Assembly (NCBI GenBank): GCA_964502095.1
Contig: CAZCUF010000005.1
Span: 1 to 64,000, forward strand
DNA from: JACPVF01 sp964502095
GTDB lineage: Bacteria > Chloroflexota > Anaerolineae > Anaerolineales > Villigracilaceae
Direction: 5' to 3'
Length of the DNA: 64,000 nucleotides
The position numbers were made by a program, and so were the translations under genes. Shown here piece after piece: positions 34,074-43,904 of this stretch. Below the pieces are notes generated by a model. That model was not told the DNA's origin. It did no database searches and saw nothing but the letters and a program-made list of their open reading frames with translations. Position 1 is the stretch's first letter, and each line of letters opens with the position of its first letter.

Positions 34074-35341
34074 GTCACATCCTCCTGCGGCACCGTGAAG
34101 TTCAAAATATCGACCAACTGAACGTTTACGAACAGAACGACGGATTCCAAGCCTGGAAAAAGGTTGTGACTGGCATGAAACCGGAAGACGTGACCAAAGT
34201 GGTCAAGGATTCCGGCTTGCGCGGCCGCGGCGGCGCGGGCTTTCCCACCGGCGTGAAATGGTCCTTCATAGATAACAAGCACTGGCCGCATTATGTGGTG
34301 GCCAACGCGGATGAGTCTGAGCCGGGCACGTTCAAAGACCGCGAGATTATGGAGAAGAATCCGCTCCAGTTTTTGGAAGGGCTGGCCATCGCTTCCTACG
34401 CGGTGGGCGCGAACGTTTCCTACGTTTATCTGCGCGGCGAGTTCTGGTCGGTGGCCGCCATTTTGGATGAAAAGATCGCCGAGATGGAAAAAGCCGGCTA
34501 CCTTGGCGATAAACTATTCGGCACGGATTATTCCCTGCGGATTTTCACACATCTCGGCGCGGGCGCATACATTTGCGGCGAAGAATCCGCCATGCTCGAA
34601 TCGCTGGAAGGCAAACGCGGCCAGCCGCGCGTCCGCCCGCCCTTTCCGGCCGCGGTCGGTCTCTTCAACAAGCCCACGCTTATCAATAACGTGGAGACGT
34701 TTACGAACGTGCCCATGATCCTCGCCAATGGCGCGGACTGGTACAAGTCCATGGGCACAGCCGATAGCGCGGGCGTGAAGATCTTCTCGCTTTCGGGCCG
34801 CGTGCGCAAACCCGGCAACTATGAATTGCCGTTTGGCACCACGTTCCGGCAGTTGATCTACGAACACGGCGGCGGGATTTTGGAGGGACGCCCGGTGAAA
34901 GCCATCATGCCGGCAGGCGCCTCCTCTTCGATGATCGTGGTGGACGATAAGACCCTCGATATGCAAATGGACTATGCCACTGTCCGCACGCTCGGCGCGG
35001 ACCTTGGGTCTGCCTCCGTCATTATCCTCGACGACACGGTCAGTGTTGACTGGGTCATTTACAAGACCATCCACTTCTTCCGACATGAATCGTGCGGTAA
35101 ATGCACGCCCTGCCGGGACGGCACCTTTTGGATGCAGGCTATCATAGACCGCATGCGAAGCGGTCAGGGTGAAGGGAATGAAGTGGAGTTATTGCGTAAC
35201 GTTGCTTTGCAAATACGCGGAAAAAATTTATGCCCATTGGGAGATTTCTCCACCATGGCGGTGGTCACCGGGATCGAACGCTTCCCGCAGGATTTCAAAC
35301 TGCCGGCGGTGAAGGCTGAAGGCTTAACGGAGTCGGGATGA
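34070..35341 (+). CDS. nuoF: NADH-quinone oxidoreductase subunit F
   Basis: A 423-residue flavoprotein. The Gly-rich NADH/FMN motif GRGGAGFPTG is at about 52-61. ESCGKCTPCRDG (C342, C345, C348) plus a later Cys bind cluster N3. It takes electrons from NADH onto FMN. Its presence means this complex I is NADH-linked and not the ferredoxin-type 11-subunit form. Confidence 0.97.
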   Translation: MSHILLRHREVQNIDQLNVYEQNDGFQAWKKVVTGMKPEDVTKVVKDSGLRGRGGAGFPTGVKWSFIDNKHWPHYVVANADESEPGTFKDREIMEKNPLQFLEGLAIASYAVGANVSYVYLRGEFWSVAAILDEKIAEMEKAGYLGDKLFGTDYSLRIFTHLGAGAYICGEESAMLESLEGKRGQPRVRPPFPAAVGLFNKPTLINNVETFTNVPMILANGADWYKSMGTADSAGVKIFSLSGRVRKPGNYELPFGTTFRQLIYEHGGGILEGRPVKAIMPAGASSSMIVVDDKTLDMQMDYATVRTLGADLGSASVIILDDTVSVDWVIYKTIHFFRHESCGKCTPCRDGTFWMQAIIDRMRSGQGEGNEVELLRNVALQIRGKNLCPLGDFSTMAVVTGIERFPQDFKLPAVKAEGLTESG

Positions 35342-37785
35342 CGAAACAGGTAACACTTACGATTAACGGGAAACAGGCAACGGTCCCCGAGGGAACGCTG
35401 GTAGTGGATGCCGCCAAAGCGGTCGGGATCGATATCCCAGTCTTTTGCTACCATCCCAAGATGGAGCCGGTCGGCATGTGCCGCATGTGCCTGGTCGAGA
35501 TCGGGCGTCCGATGGTGGACCGCGCGACGGGTCAGGTCGTCATGGAGAACGGCCAGCCAAAGATTCAATTTCTGCCGAAGCTCGAAACGGCCTGCACGAA
35601 CAAGGCCGAGGAAGGCATGGTGGTGCTCACCAAGTCCGAAAAAGCCAAGGAAGGCCAGAACAGCACCCTCGAGTTTTTGCTGACTTCGCATCCGCTGGAT
35701 TGTCCGATCTGTGACAAGGGCGGCGAATGTCCGCTTCAGGATTTGACCATGGCCTATGGTCCCGGCCAAAGCCGCTTCCTTTTCAACGAAAAGGTGCATT
35801 TTGTCAAACCGATTCCAATCGGCGAATTAATCTGGCTCGACCGCGAACGCTGTATCCAATGCGGACGTTGTATTCGTTTTCAAGATGAGGTTGTGGGCGA
35901 GTCTGTGCTCGGCTTCGAGGAGCGCGGCCGCTACTCTCAGATCATCTCCATTTCCGACCCTCCATTTGATACCGTTTTCTCGGGCAACACCACCGATATC
36001 TGCCCTGTGGGCGCGCTGACCACTGCGGATTTTCGTTTCGGCGCGCGTCCGTGGGAGATGGAAGCCCCGGCCTCGATCTGCACACAATGCCCGGTGGGAT
36101 GCAACATCGTGTTGAATACGCGCCGCGAGGCCCGCACAGACGGCCAGATTGTCATCAAACGCGTCATGCCGCGCCAAAATGAAGAGGTCAATGAACTTTG
36201 GATGTGCGATAAAGGCCGCTTTGCCTATCACTATACCGAAAGTAAGACGCGTCTCACTAAGCCGCTGATTCGCAAAGATGATAAATTGACGCGGGCCTCC
36301 TGGAAATCGGCTGTGGATTTGACCGCCGAGAAATTGGACGAAGCCAAAGCCAAATCTGTTGTATTGGCTTCGGGGCGGCTTTCCAATGAAGACTTGTTCA
36401 ACCTAAAGGCCCTCGCAGATGGACTCGGCGCGCCGGCGGTCCTTTATTCCGATATGGGTGGCGGCGATCTGACCGCGCAATTCGGAATGTCTCAGGGCAG
36501 TAACCTCGGCGCGTTGGGCAAAGACGATGCGATTCTCGTGGTTGCGTCCGACTTATATGAAGAAGCGCCGGTTTGGTGGCTGCGCGTGAAGCAGGCCGCC
36601 GACCGCGGCGCGACATTGATCGTCGCGAATCCGCGCCAGACCAAATTGGACCGCTTTGCCTCGTTCACAGTTCGTTACGCATACGGCGACGAGGCCAAGA
36701 CCGTTCAGGACCTGGGCGGGAAGAGTAAGATCGCCGAAGCCTTTGCAAAAGCTAATAACGCTGTGGTCTTCTTCGGTAGTGAAGGCCTGGGCTTGAGCGG
36801 TTCGGCGAATCTGGCCGCCGCTTGCGCGAACCTGCTGAATGAAACCGGCCATGTTGGCAAACCCAATAACGGTTTGATCGGCGTATGGTCGAGAGTGAAC
36901 GATCAGGGCGCGTGGGAGATCGGTTTTAGGCCGGAGGCAGATTTGGCGGCCGCGCTCAAAGGCAAAGTCGTTTATGTTGCAGGTGCGGACCCTGCGGGCG
37001 ACGATCCGGCGCTGGCCAAGGCGCTGAAAGGCGCCAAGTTCGTGATCGCGCAGGATATTCTCGAAACTGCCACTACAGAAATGGCTGATGTGGTATTGCC
37101 CGCGCAAGCGTATGTCGAACGCGAAGGCACATATACTTCCGGTGAGCGGCGCGTACAGCGTTTCTATCCGGCGGTGGCGGTCACTGGCGAAGCGCGCCCC
37201 GATTTTGTCGTCACAGCGCAGATTGCCAGGCAGGCCGGCGTCATCATGGAAGGCGCGTCCGCTTCGGTGGCGTTCGATATTTTGGCCGCCTCGGTGAAAG
37301 CGTTCGAAGATTTGAATTATGTCAAACTGGCCGAAGTCAGAGATCAATGGCCGATTGTCGGCCGCGCCGATATGTATTACGGTGGCACGTTATATGAAAA
37401 TAAAGAAGGCCTCGGCGTACAACTCGTCTCGGGCGCGCAGCGCGGCGAAATGGTCGGCCTGCCCAAGGTCGCGAAAGAAGTGGCTCTTCGTCCGCAGGAA
37501 AATGAATTGCTGGCGGTGCCGATCAATAAATTATATGACCGCGGGCTGACCGTCACCTCCGCGGAACTGCTCGATCAACGCGTCGGTGAGACGACTGTGG
37601 CTCTGCACCCGGATACCGCTGAAAAGCTCGGTTTGGGCGCGGGCCAGCATGTGAAGATCAGTTTTGACGGCGTGAGCGGCGAGGCAGTGTTGAAATTGGA
37701 TGCGAGCATTTCGGCTGGCGTGGCGCTGGTGCCGCGCAGTATGGGAATCGCGATCCACGAACCGGCTTTGGCAAAGGTGAAGTGA
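35338..37785 (+). CDS. nuoG: NADH-quinone oxidoreductase subunit G
   Basis: An 815-residue subunit. The N-terminal ferredoxin-like domain has CYHPKMEPVGMCRMCLVEI. A His-Cys cluster region (SHPLDCPICDKGGECPLQD) follows, then CIQCGRCIRF. The C-terminal half is a molybdopterin-oxidoreductase-like domain without apparent cofactor use (MQCP-like CTQCPVGC remains). It wires electrons from NuoF to NuoI. It overlaps nuoF by 4 bp. Confidence 0.96.
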   Translation: MTKQVTLTINGKQATVPEGTLVVDAAKAVGIDIPVFCYHPKMEPVGMCRMCLVEIGRPMVDRATGQVVMENGQPKIQFLPKLETACTNKAEEGMVVLTKSEKAKEGQNSTLEFLLTSHPLDCPICDKGGECPLQDLTMAYGPGQSRFLFNEKVHFVKPIPIGELIWLDRERCIQCGRCIRFQDEVVGESVLGFEERGRYSQIISISDPPFDTVFSGNTTDICPVGALTTADFRFGARPWEMEAPASICTQCPVGCNIVLNTRREARTDGQIVIKRVMPRQNEEVNELWMCDKGRFAYHYTESKTRLTKPLIRKDDKLTRASWKSAVDLTAEKLDEAKAKSVVLASGRLSNEDLFNLKALADGLGAPAVLYSDMGGGDLTAQFGMSQGSNLGALGKDDAILVVASDLYEEAPVWWLRVKQAADRGATLIVANPRQTKLDRFASFTVRYAYGDEAKTVQDLGGKSKIAEAFAKANNAVVFFGSEGLGLSGSANLAAACANLLNETGHVGKPNNGLIGVWSRVNDQGAWEIGFRPEADLAAALKGKVVYVAGADPAGDDPALAKALKGAKFVIAQDILETATTEMADVVLPAQAYVEREGTYTSGERRVQRFYPAVAVTGEARPDFVVTAQIARQAGVIMEGASASVAFDILAASVKAFEDLNYVKLAEVRDQWPIVGRADMYYGGTLYENKEGLGVQLVSGAQRGEMVGLPKVAKEVALRPQENELLAVPINKLYDRGLTVTSAELLDQRVGETTVALHPDTAEKLGLGAGQHVKISFDGVSGEAVLKLDASISAGVALVPRSMGIAIHEPALAKVK

Positions 37786-38900
37786 TGGATTGGACTCTCT
37801 GGCTCGAATGGTTTTTGAAATCGCTGGTTCTGGTCCTGGCAATTCTGATCGGATTCGCATATCTGACGTTCTACGAACGCCGCGCGCTGGCGCGTATTCA
37901 AACCCGCATGGGCCCGAATCGCGCCGGACCCGACGGCTGGTTGCAACCGATCGCCGACGCGGTGAAGCTGATCTTCAAAGAGGAATTCACGCCAGCCACT
38001 GCCGATAAGGTCATCTTCTTCTTCGCGCCCATCGTGACCATGGTGCCGTCGCTGATTATCGCGGCGGTGATTCCGTGGGGAACATCGTTCAATTTGTTTG
38101 GCCGGCAGATTACCCTGTATATTGCCGATATCAACGTCGGCGTGTTGTATTTGATGTCGGTGGCTTCGATCGCGGTGTATGGCATCGTGCTGGCGGGATG
38201 GTCGAGCAATAACAAGTACGCCATCCTCGGCGGTTTACGTTCGGCGGCGCAGATGATCTCGTATGAGCTTTCGCTCGGCCTGTCGTTTGTGACTGCCATC
38301 CTGCTGGCGAATTCGATGCGCATGATTGACATTGTGGATACGCAGAAGCCGATTTGGTGGGTCGTCATCCAGCCGGTGGGCACATTGATCTTTTTGATTG
38401 CGACGCTGGCGGAGGTCAACCGCGCGCCGTTCGACATGCCGGAAGCTGAACAGGAATTGACGGCCGGGTATCACACCGAATATTCTGGAATGAAGTTTGC
38501 GCTGTTCTTCATGGCTGAATACCAGAAGATGATCGTCGTTTCGGCCATCGCCGTGACCTTGTTTTTCGGAGGCTATCTCGGTCCGTTCGTGGACCGGTTT
38601 CCACTGCTGGGCCCGGTTTATATGTTCATCAAGATCTTCATCCTGTTGTACGGCATGATCTGGTTGCGCGCCACCTTCCCGCGCATTCGATACGACCGTT
38701 TGATGGCGTTCGGCTGGAAGATTTTGGTGCCGTTGTCGCTGGCGATTGTATTCATCACCGCGGCCGGTATTTTGCTGACGGAACAAACGGGCAATTTGTT
38801 GTATTACTGGGCCATCCCGGTTATTTCCATTATTTCCGGGTTCTTTACCGTGGTTATGATTTATCGTGAACTCAGGAGGAAAGCTTATGAGCATGCTTGA
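37785..38900 (+). CDS. nuoH: NADH-quinone oxidoreductase subunit H
   Basis: A 371-residue membrane subunit with about eight helices and the conserved loop YERRALARIQTRMGPNRAGP. The middle acidic loop reads NRAPFDMPEAEQELTAGYHT. It forms the quinone entry chamber at the arm junction. The ATG shares one base with the nuoG stop (TGATG). Confidence 0.96.
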   Translation: MDWTLWLEWFLKSLVLVLAILIGFAYLTFYERRALARIQTRMGPNRAGPDGWLQPIADAVKLIFKEEFTPATADKVIFFFAPIVTMVPSLIIAAVIPWGTSFNLFGRQITLYIADINVGVLYLMSVASIAVYGIVLAGWSSNNKYAILGGLRSAAQMISYELSLGLSFVTAILLANSMRMIDIVDTQKPIWWVVIQPVGTLIFLIATLAEVNRAPFDMPEAEQELTAGYHTEYSGMKFALFFMAEYQKMIVVSAIAVTLFFGGYLGPFVDRFPLLGPVYMFIKIFILLYGMIWLRATFPRIRYDRLMAFGWKILVPLSLAIVFITAAGILLTEQTGNLLYYWAIPVISIISGFFTVVMIYRELRRKAYEHA

Positions 38901-39408
38901 GCCTTTTGTTGAATTGGTGCGTGGCCTGGAGGTCACGTTTAAGTCCATGTTCGAACGGCCTGTAACGGTCGCATATCCGGAAGTGAAGCGGCCGGTGGCA
39001 CCGCGTTTTCGCGGCCGTCACGAATTGAAGCGTTACGAGAACGGACTCGAGAAGTGCATCGGTTGTTCATTGTGCGCCGCGGCCTGCCCGGCGGATGCGA
39101 TCTTCGTGGAGTCGGCCGAAAATACGGATGAAAAACGTTTCTCACCCGGCGAACGCTATGCCTCCACCTATGAGATCAATATGATGCGCTGTATCTACTG
39201 CGGCTACTGCGAAGATGCCTGCCCCACCGAGGCGCTCGTGTTGGGCGATAACTACGAACTTTCGTTCACCGACCGCCGCTCGGCGATCTACACCAAGGAA
39301 ATGTTGCTCGATCCTGTGCCCAGCCCGGATATGCTCACGCCGCAGAAGGTAAAGCCGAACGTGTTCACCCGCCCGGTGCCCGAGATGAAAGATCCCAGTA
39401 ATTATTAG
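38887..39408 (+). CDS. nuoI: NADH-quinone oxidoreductase subunit I
   Basis: A 173-residue ferredoxin-like subunit with two 4Fe-4S sets, CIGCSLCAAACP and CIYCGYCEDACP (clusters N6a and N6b). AGGAGG lies 7 nt before the ATG at 38887, inside the end of nuoH, so this start is preferred over an upstream in-frame codon. Confidence 0.96.
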   Translation: MSMLEPFVELVRGLEVTFKSMFERPVTVAYPEVKRPVAPRFRGRHELKRYENGLEKCIGCSLCAAACPADAIFVESAENTDEKRFSPGERYASTYEINMMRCIYCGYCEDACPTEALVLGDNYELSFTDRRSAIYTKEMLLDPVPSPDMLTPQKVKPNVFTRPVPEMKDPSNY

Positions 39409-39416
39409 GGAGAGCC

Positions 39417-39941
39417 ATGTCTGCCGACTTGATTCTGTTCCTCATTCTTGCTCTGGTCGCTCTGGCCACCGCGCTCGGCATGTTGCTCAGCCGCCATGCC
39501 GTATATTCGGCCTTGTTCCTCGTGTTGAACCTCGCCACGGTGGCTGTCTTCTATGTGCTGTTGAGCGCGCCGTTCATTGCCATGATCCAGGTGACCGTCT
39601 ACACGGGCGCGATCATGGTGTTATTCCTGTTCGTGATCATGCTGTTGGGCGCGGAAGCCCTGCCTCCCACCCGGGCGATTCCCTGGCAGAAATGGCTGTC
39701 TGGCGCCCTCGCTCTTATTCTGGTCGTTGAATCGATCTACATTCTGACCGTGCGCGCCCGCCCGTCTGGCGCTGTGATTCCGCCCCCTGTATCCGTGAAC
39801 GCCATGGATGAACTGCGCGCCATGGCCTCGATGTTATTCAATCAATATCTGTTTCCGTTCGAAGTCACATCCATTTTACTGTTGGTAGCCATGGTCGGAA
39901 CGATTGTGTTGACAATAAAAATGAAAGGGGAACAAAACTAA
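39417..39941 (+). CDS. nuoJ: NADH-quinone oxidoreductase subunit J
   Basis: A 174-residue membrane subunit with five helices, including the conserved QVTVYTGAIMVLFLFVIMLL helix (cut here to the motif), which takes part in proton pathway E. GGGAGAGCC precedes the ATG. nuoK starts directly after its stop. Confidence 0.96.
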   Translation: MSADLILFLILALVALATALGMLLSRHAVYSALFLVLNLATVAVFYVLLSAPFIAMIQVTVYTGAIMVLFLFVIMLLGAEALPPTRAIPWQKWLSGALALILVVESIYILTVRARPSGAVIPPPVSVNAMDELRAMASMLFNQYLFPFEVTSILLLVAMVGTIVLTIKMKGEQN

Positions 39942-40244
39942 ATGGTTCCCGTTGAATATTACATTATCCTTTCCGCCATTTTATTTACCATCGGCGCGTT
40001 GGGCGTGCTGGTTCGCCGCGACCCGTTGATCATGTTCATGTCCATTGAACTGATGTTGAATTCCGCCAACCTGGCCTTTGTCGCTTATGCCAGCGTGATC
40101 CAAAGTTTCAGCGGCCAGATCTTCGTCTTCTTCGTGATCGCAGTCGCCGCCGCAGAAGTGGCCGTTGGCCTGGCGTTGATCGTGCAAATCTTCAAGACCA
40201 GGCACGATATCAACGTGGACGAAATAAACAGCCTGAAGGGATGA
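39942..40244 (+). CDS. nuoK: NADH-quinone oxidoreductase subunit K
   Basis: A 100-residue three-helix antiporter-like subunit with the conserved MFMSIELMLNSANLAFV helix, which carries the key membrane Glu, and the second Glu in AAAEVAVGLALI. It overlaps nuoL by 4 bp (ATGA). Confidence 0.97.
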   Translation: MVPVEYYIILSAILFTIGALGVLVRRDPLIMFMSIELMLNSANLAFVAYASVIQSFSGQIFVFFVIAVAAAEVAVGLALIVQIFKTRHDINVDEINSLKG

Positions 40245-42325
40245 CCGCGATGCAGACAGGCTTTTTCTTCCTCGCTCCGTGGGTGGTCCTTGCACCCGTT
40301 GTGGGTCTACTGATCAATATGTTCTTTGGCGGCCGCTTCAGCGAAAAAGTGGTTGGAACGATTGCCAGCCTCGCCTCGGGCGTGACCTTTGTCGTTTCGG
40401 TTTTGCTGGCAATTTCCCTCGCACAACATCCCGAGGCGGTTGCAGTTCCATTTGCAGAATGGATTCACGTTGGCACTCTCCAGCTCGATTGGACCTTCCG
40501 CGTCGATACGCTCTCAGCCACGATGCTGTTGGTCGTCTCGAGCGTTGGGACTCTGATTCACATCTACGCCATCGGCTATATGCACGAGGATGTGCGCTTC
40601 AAGAACGACCTTGGCCGTTATCGCCGCTTCTTCGTCTTTCTCAACCTGTTCATGGTCATGATGATGCTTTTGGTCAGCGGCGATTCCTATCTCATGCTCT
40701 TCGTCGGCTGGGAAGGCGTGGGCTTGTGCTCGTATCTGTTGATCGGATTCTGGTACGACATGGACACGCTGGCGCGTCCCTCATGGACCAATGCCTTTTC
40801 CGCTACAAAGGCTTTTGTCGTCAACCGTATCGGCGACTTCGGCTTCCTGATCGCGGCCTTCCTGATCTTCACAGTATTCGGCAGTTTGCAGTATGACGCG
40901 GTCTTCAATAAAGCCGCGACCATCTCCGCCATCAACTCTCCGGTGATTATTGCGATCACGCTCTTCCTTTTGCTGGGCGTGGCAGGCAAATCGGCACAAA
41001 TTCCGCTCTACGTCTGGTTGCCGGACGCGATGGTCGGCCCCACTCCGGTCTCGGCCTTCATCCATGCGGCAACCATGGTGACGGCGGGTGTCTATCTCAT
41101 CGCGCGTTCCGCGCCAATTTATACGCTGGTGCCTCAGGCGCAGTTCATCGTTGCCCTGGTCGGCGCGGTGACCGCGTTGTTCGCGGCCACGATTGCCACG
41201 GCGCAGTATGACATCAAAAAAGTGCTGGCCTATTCGACCATTTCGCAACTCGGCTATATGGTGGCCGCAGTCGGAATGGGCGCGTACGTGGCGGGCATGT
41301 TCCACCTGGCTACGCATGCGTTCTTCAAGGCTTTGTTGTTCCTCTCGGCCGGTTCGATCATCCTTGGTTTGGAGCGCGGGCATCACCATCTCGCCCAGCA
41401 TGAGGGACACGAGGAAGGCCATGAGGAAGTGTTCGATCCCAACGATATGCGCAACATGGGCGGCATGCGCAAGACCATGCCGGTTACATTTTGGGTATAT
41501 CTGATCGGCGCGTTGTCGCTGGGCGGCGTGATTCCTTTTGCCGGTTTCTGGTCGAAGGATGAGATTCTGGCGGATGCCTTCACGGGCGGTTTCAGCCTGA
41601 TCTATTGGTTGCTTATGATTGCGGCGTTCCTCACCGCGTTCTATATGGGCCGTCAAATCTTCATGGTCTTCTTTGGCGAACCTCGCCATGAGGTGGCCGC
41701 GCACGCCGAGGAAAGCCCGCCGGTCATCACGATCCCGTTGATCATTCTGGCGGCTGGCGCCTTTTTGGGCGGCGTGTTGAATCTGCCGGGCGTTGAAACG
41801 CTGACCAAATGGCTGGAACACACCATCAATATTCATCCGCAGGAATTTGTTTTGAACATTGCCATTGTCTCGACGATTCTGGCGCTGTTGGCGATCCTTT
41901 TCTCGTGGCTGTTATATGGACGAAACCCGTTGAAACGGGGCCAGCCCGATCCGCTCAAGAAACCGCTTGGCTTTCTTTTCACCGGCATGGAACGCAAGTG
42001 GTATGTGGACGAAATTTACGATGTTCTCTTTGTTGCCCGTTATAAGGATATCGCGCATTTCCTGGCCGATACCATTGACGACAGGTTCTGGCACGATTGG
42101 TTCCATGAGAAGGCTCTTGCAGGTACGTATAACTGGTTGAGCCGCATCGGCCTCAACCTTTACGCCGACCAGCGAGGCATCGATGCCATTGCCAACGGGT
42201 TGGGCTACGCAACCAAGTGGTTGTCGGCTGTCCTGCGCAAGGTCCAGAACGGATTCGTGCGTTCGTATGCGCTGGCTGTCCTGCTGGGCGTCGTCGTTAT
42301 TCTTGGATATTTAATTTTGAAATAA
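40241..42325 (+). CDS. nuoL: NADH-quinone oxidoreductase subunit L
   Basis: A 694-residue Mrp-type antiporter subunit with about 16 helices. It contains LFVGWEGVGLCSYLLIGFWY and IPLYVWLPDAMVGPTPVSAF with the usual proton-channel Lys/Glu residues. A His/Glu-rich cytoplasmic loop (about 380-402) is a local oddity. The C-terminal lateral helix region follows. It is the distal proton pump of complex I. Confidence 0.96.
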   Translation: MTAMQTGFFFLAPWVVLAPVVGLLINMFFGGRFSEKVVGTIASLASGVTFVVSVLLAISLAQHPEAVAVPFAEWIHVGTLQLDWTFRVDTLSATMLLVVSSVGTLIHIYAIGYMHEDVRFKNDLGRYRRFFVFLNLFMVMMMLLVSGDSYLMLFVGWEGVGLCSYLLIGFWYDMDTLARPSWTNAFSATKAFVVNRIGDFGFLIAAFLIFTVFGSLQYDAVFNKAATISAINSPVIIAITLFLLLGVAGKSAQIPLYVWLPDAMVGPTPVSAFIHAATMVTAGVYLIARSAPIYTLVPQAQFIVALVGAVTALFAATIATAQYDIKKVLAYSTISQLGYMVAAVGMGAYVAGMFHLATHAFFKALLFLSAGSIILGLERGHHHLAQHEGHEEGHEEVFDPNDMRNMGGMRKTMPVTFWVYLIGALSLGGVIPFAGFWSKDEILADAFTGGFSLIYWLLMIAAFLTAFYMGRQIFMVFFGEPRHEVAAHAEESPPVITIPLIILAAGAFLGGVLNLPGVETLTKWLEHTINIHPQEFVLNIAIVSTILALLAILFSWLLYGRNPLKRGQPDPLKKPLGFLFTGMERKWYVDEIYDVLFVARYKDIAHFLADTIDDRFWHDWFHEKALAGTYNWLSRIGLNLYADQRGIDAIANGLGYATKWLSAVLRKVQNGFVRSYALAVLLGVVVILGYLILK

Positions 42326-42331
42326 GAAATT

Positions 42332-42356
42332 CCCTCGCTCAGCCAGTGAGTGAGGG
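42332..42356 (+). other. Hairpin between nuoL and nuoM
   Basis: A 10-bp stem with one G-T wobble and a 5-nt loop occupies most of the 46-bp gap. It lacks a T-run, so read-through into nuoM is expected. It may stabilise or process the long mRNA. Confidence 0.4.
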
Positions 42357-42371
42357 CAATGAGGATGAAAC

Positions 42372-43898
42372 ATGGAATTTCTTTTGCAACCTCTTACGAT
42401 CATGACCTTTTTTCCATTGGTGGGTATGCTCGTCCTGCTTTTTATCTCCAACGATAAAAAGGATCTCCTGCGCTGGACGGCACTGCTCACCACACTGATC
42501 ACATTCGGGCTTTCGATTTGGGTGCTGACGATGTTCAACGCATCCAATCCGGACCTGCAAATGGTCGCGCGTTACCCGTGGATCACCGTCGCTGGATGGA
42601 ACATCCAATACTATCTCGGCGTGGATGGACTCAGCATCCTGTTGGTTTTGTTGACCACCCTGCTGACCCCCATTTCGATCCTTTCCACATGGACGGCCGT
42701 TGAAGACCGCGTGAAAGACTTCATGTTGTTCTTCCTCCTGCTTGAAGTGGGCATGGTGGGCGTCTTCGTCGCGCAGGATTTATTTCTCTTCTACATTTTC
42801 TGGGAATTTTCGCTCATCCCAATGTATTTCCTGATCGGCATCTGGGGCGGCCCGCGCCGTGTTTATGCGGCTCTCAAGTTCATCCTGTACACAATGGCCG
42901 GCTCCATCCTGATGTTATTGGCGATCATCTGGCTTGGCATTTACGGCGGCACCTTTTCCGTTCCAGATTTGATCGCACAGCACAACATTCCAGTCAACGT
43001 TCAGTTTTGGCTGTTCCTTGCATTCACTGCGGCCTTTGCCATTAAAGTTCCGATGTGGCCGGTGCACTCGTGGCTTCCGGATGCACACGTGGAGGCGCCA
43101 ACGGCTGGCTCGGTCATTCTGGCGGGCGTCATGCTGAAGATGGGCACCTACGGTTTCCTGCGCTTTAACATTCCGCTTTTCCCGGAGGCCTCACTGAAAG
43201 CCGCGCCCTGGATCGCGCTCCTGGCGATGATCGGCATCATTTACGGAGCGGCGGTTTCGTATGCTCAGGCCGATATCAAGAAGCTGGTCGCGTATTCCTC
43301 GGTCAGCCATCTTGGATTTGTGATGCTCGGTCTGTTCGCGCTCAATACGCAGGGCATACAGGGCGCGATCTTGCAAATGCTCAATCATGGAATCAGTACG
43401 GGCGCATTATTTCTCCTCGTCGGCATGATCTATGAACAGACGCACACCCGCGAATTTAAAGTCTATGGCGGGTTGTGGAAAGTTACCCCCATCTTTGGCT
43501 CGATCTTCCTTATCGTATCTCTCTCTTCAATGGGCTTGCCGGGCTTGAACGGTTTCGTTGGCGAGTTCACCATTTTGCTCGGAGCGTTCGGCTCCAAAGC
43601 GATCAACAATTCACTCTTGGCAGGCATTTCCGCCGCGGGCGTGATCATGGCCGCCATTTATATTTTGTATATGTTCCAGCAGATATTCCTCGGCCCGCAA
43701 GGTGAAGTTGTGGATGAGACCAGGAAACACGGGCATGCCATTCGCGATCTCAATTGGCGCGAGATTGCCACGATAGTCCCATTGGTCATTTTGATGATTT
43801 GGATCGGTCTGTATCCTGCGCCTTTCTTCAACCTGATGGCTCCTGCAGTGACCAAACTCACCGCCGCTTTGCAGGCCGCCGCCCTGGCAATGCACTAA
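42372..43898 (+). CDS. nuoM: NADH-quinone oxidoreductase subunit M
   Basis: A 508-residue antiporter-like subunit with about 14 helices. It shows FYIFWEFSLIPMYFLIGIWG with the catalytic membrane Glu, KVPMWPVHSWLPDAHVEAPT, and AYSSVSHLGFVMLG. It forms one of three proton channels. GAGGATGAAAC precedes the ATG. Confidence 0.97.
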   Translation: MEFLLQPLTIMTFFPLVGMLVLLFISNDKKDLLRWTALLTTLITFGLSIWVLTMFNASNPDLQMVARYPWITVAGWNIQYYLGVDGLSILLVLLTTLLTPISILSTWTAVEDRVKDFMLFFLLLEVGMVGVFVAQDLFLFYIFWEFSLIPMYFLIGIWGGPRRVYAALKFILYTMAGSILMLLAIIWLGIYGGTFSVPDLIAQHNIPVNVQFWLFLAFTAAFAIKVPMWPVHSWLPDAHVEAPTAGSVILAGVMLKMGTYGFLRFNIPLFPEASLKAAPWIALLAMIGIIYGAAVSYAQADIKKLVAYSSVSHLGFVMLGLFALNTQGIQGAILQMLNHGISTGALFLLVGMIYEQTHTREFKVYGGLWKVTPIFGSIFLIVSLSSMGLPGLNGFVGEFTILLGAFGSKAINNSLLAGISAAGVIMAAIYILYMFQQIFLGPQGEVVDETRKHGHAIRDLNWREIATIVPLVILMIWIGLYPAPFFNLMAPAVTKLTAALQAAALAMH

Positions 43899-43904
43899 AA
43901 TATT

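Noticed and set aside
40781..41836. 351-codon minus-strand open frame
   Set aside because: It is the shadow of nuoL; the Arg/His/Gln-rich sequence matches nothing recognisable.
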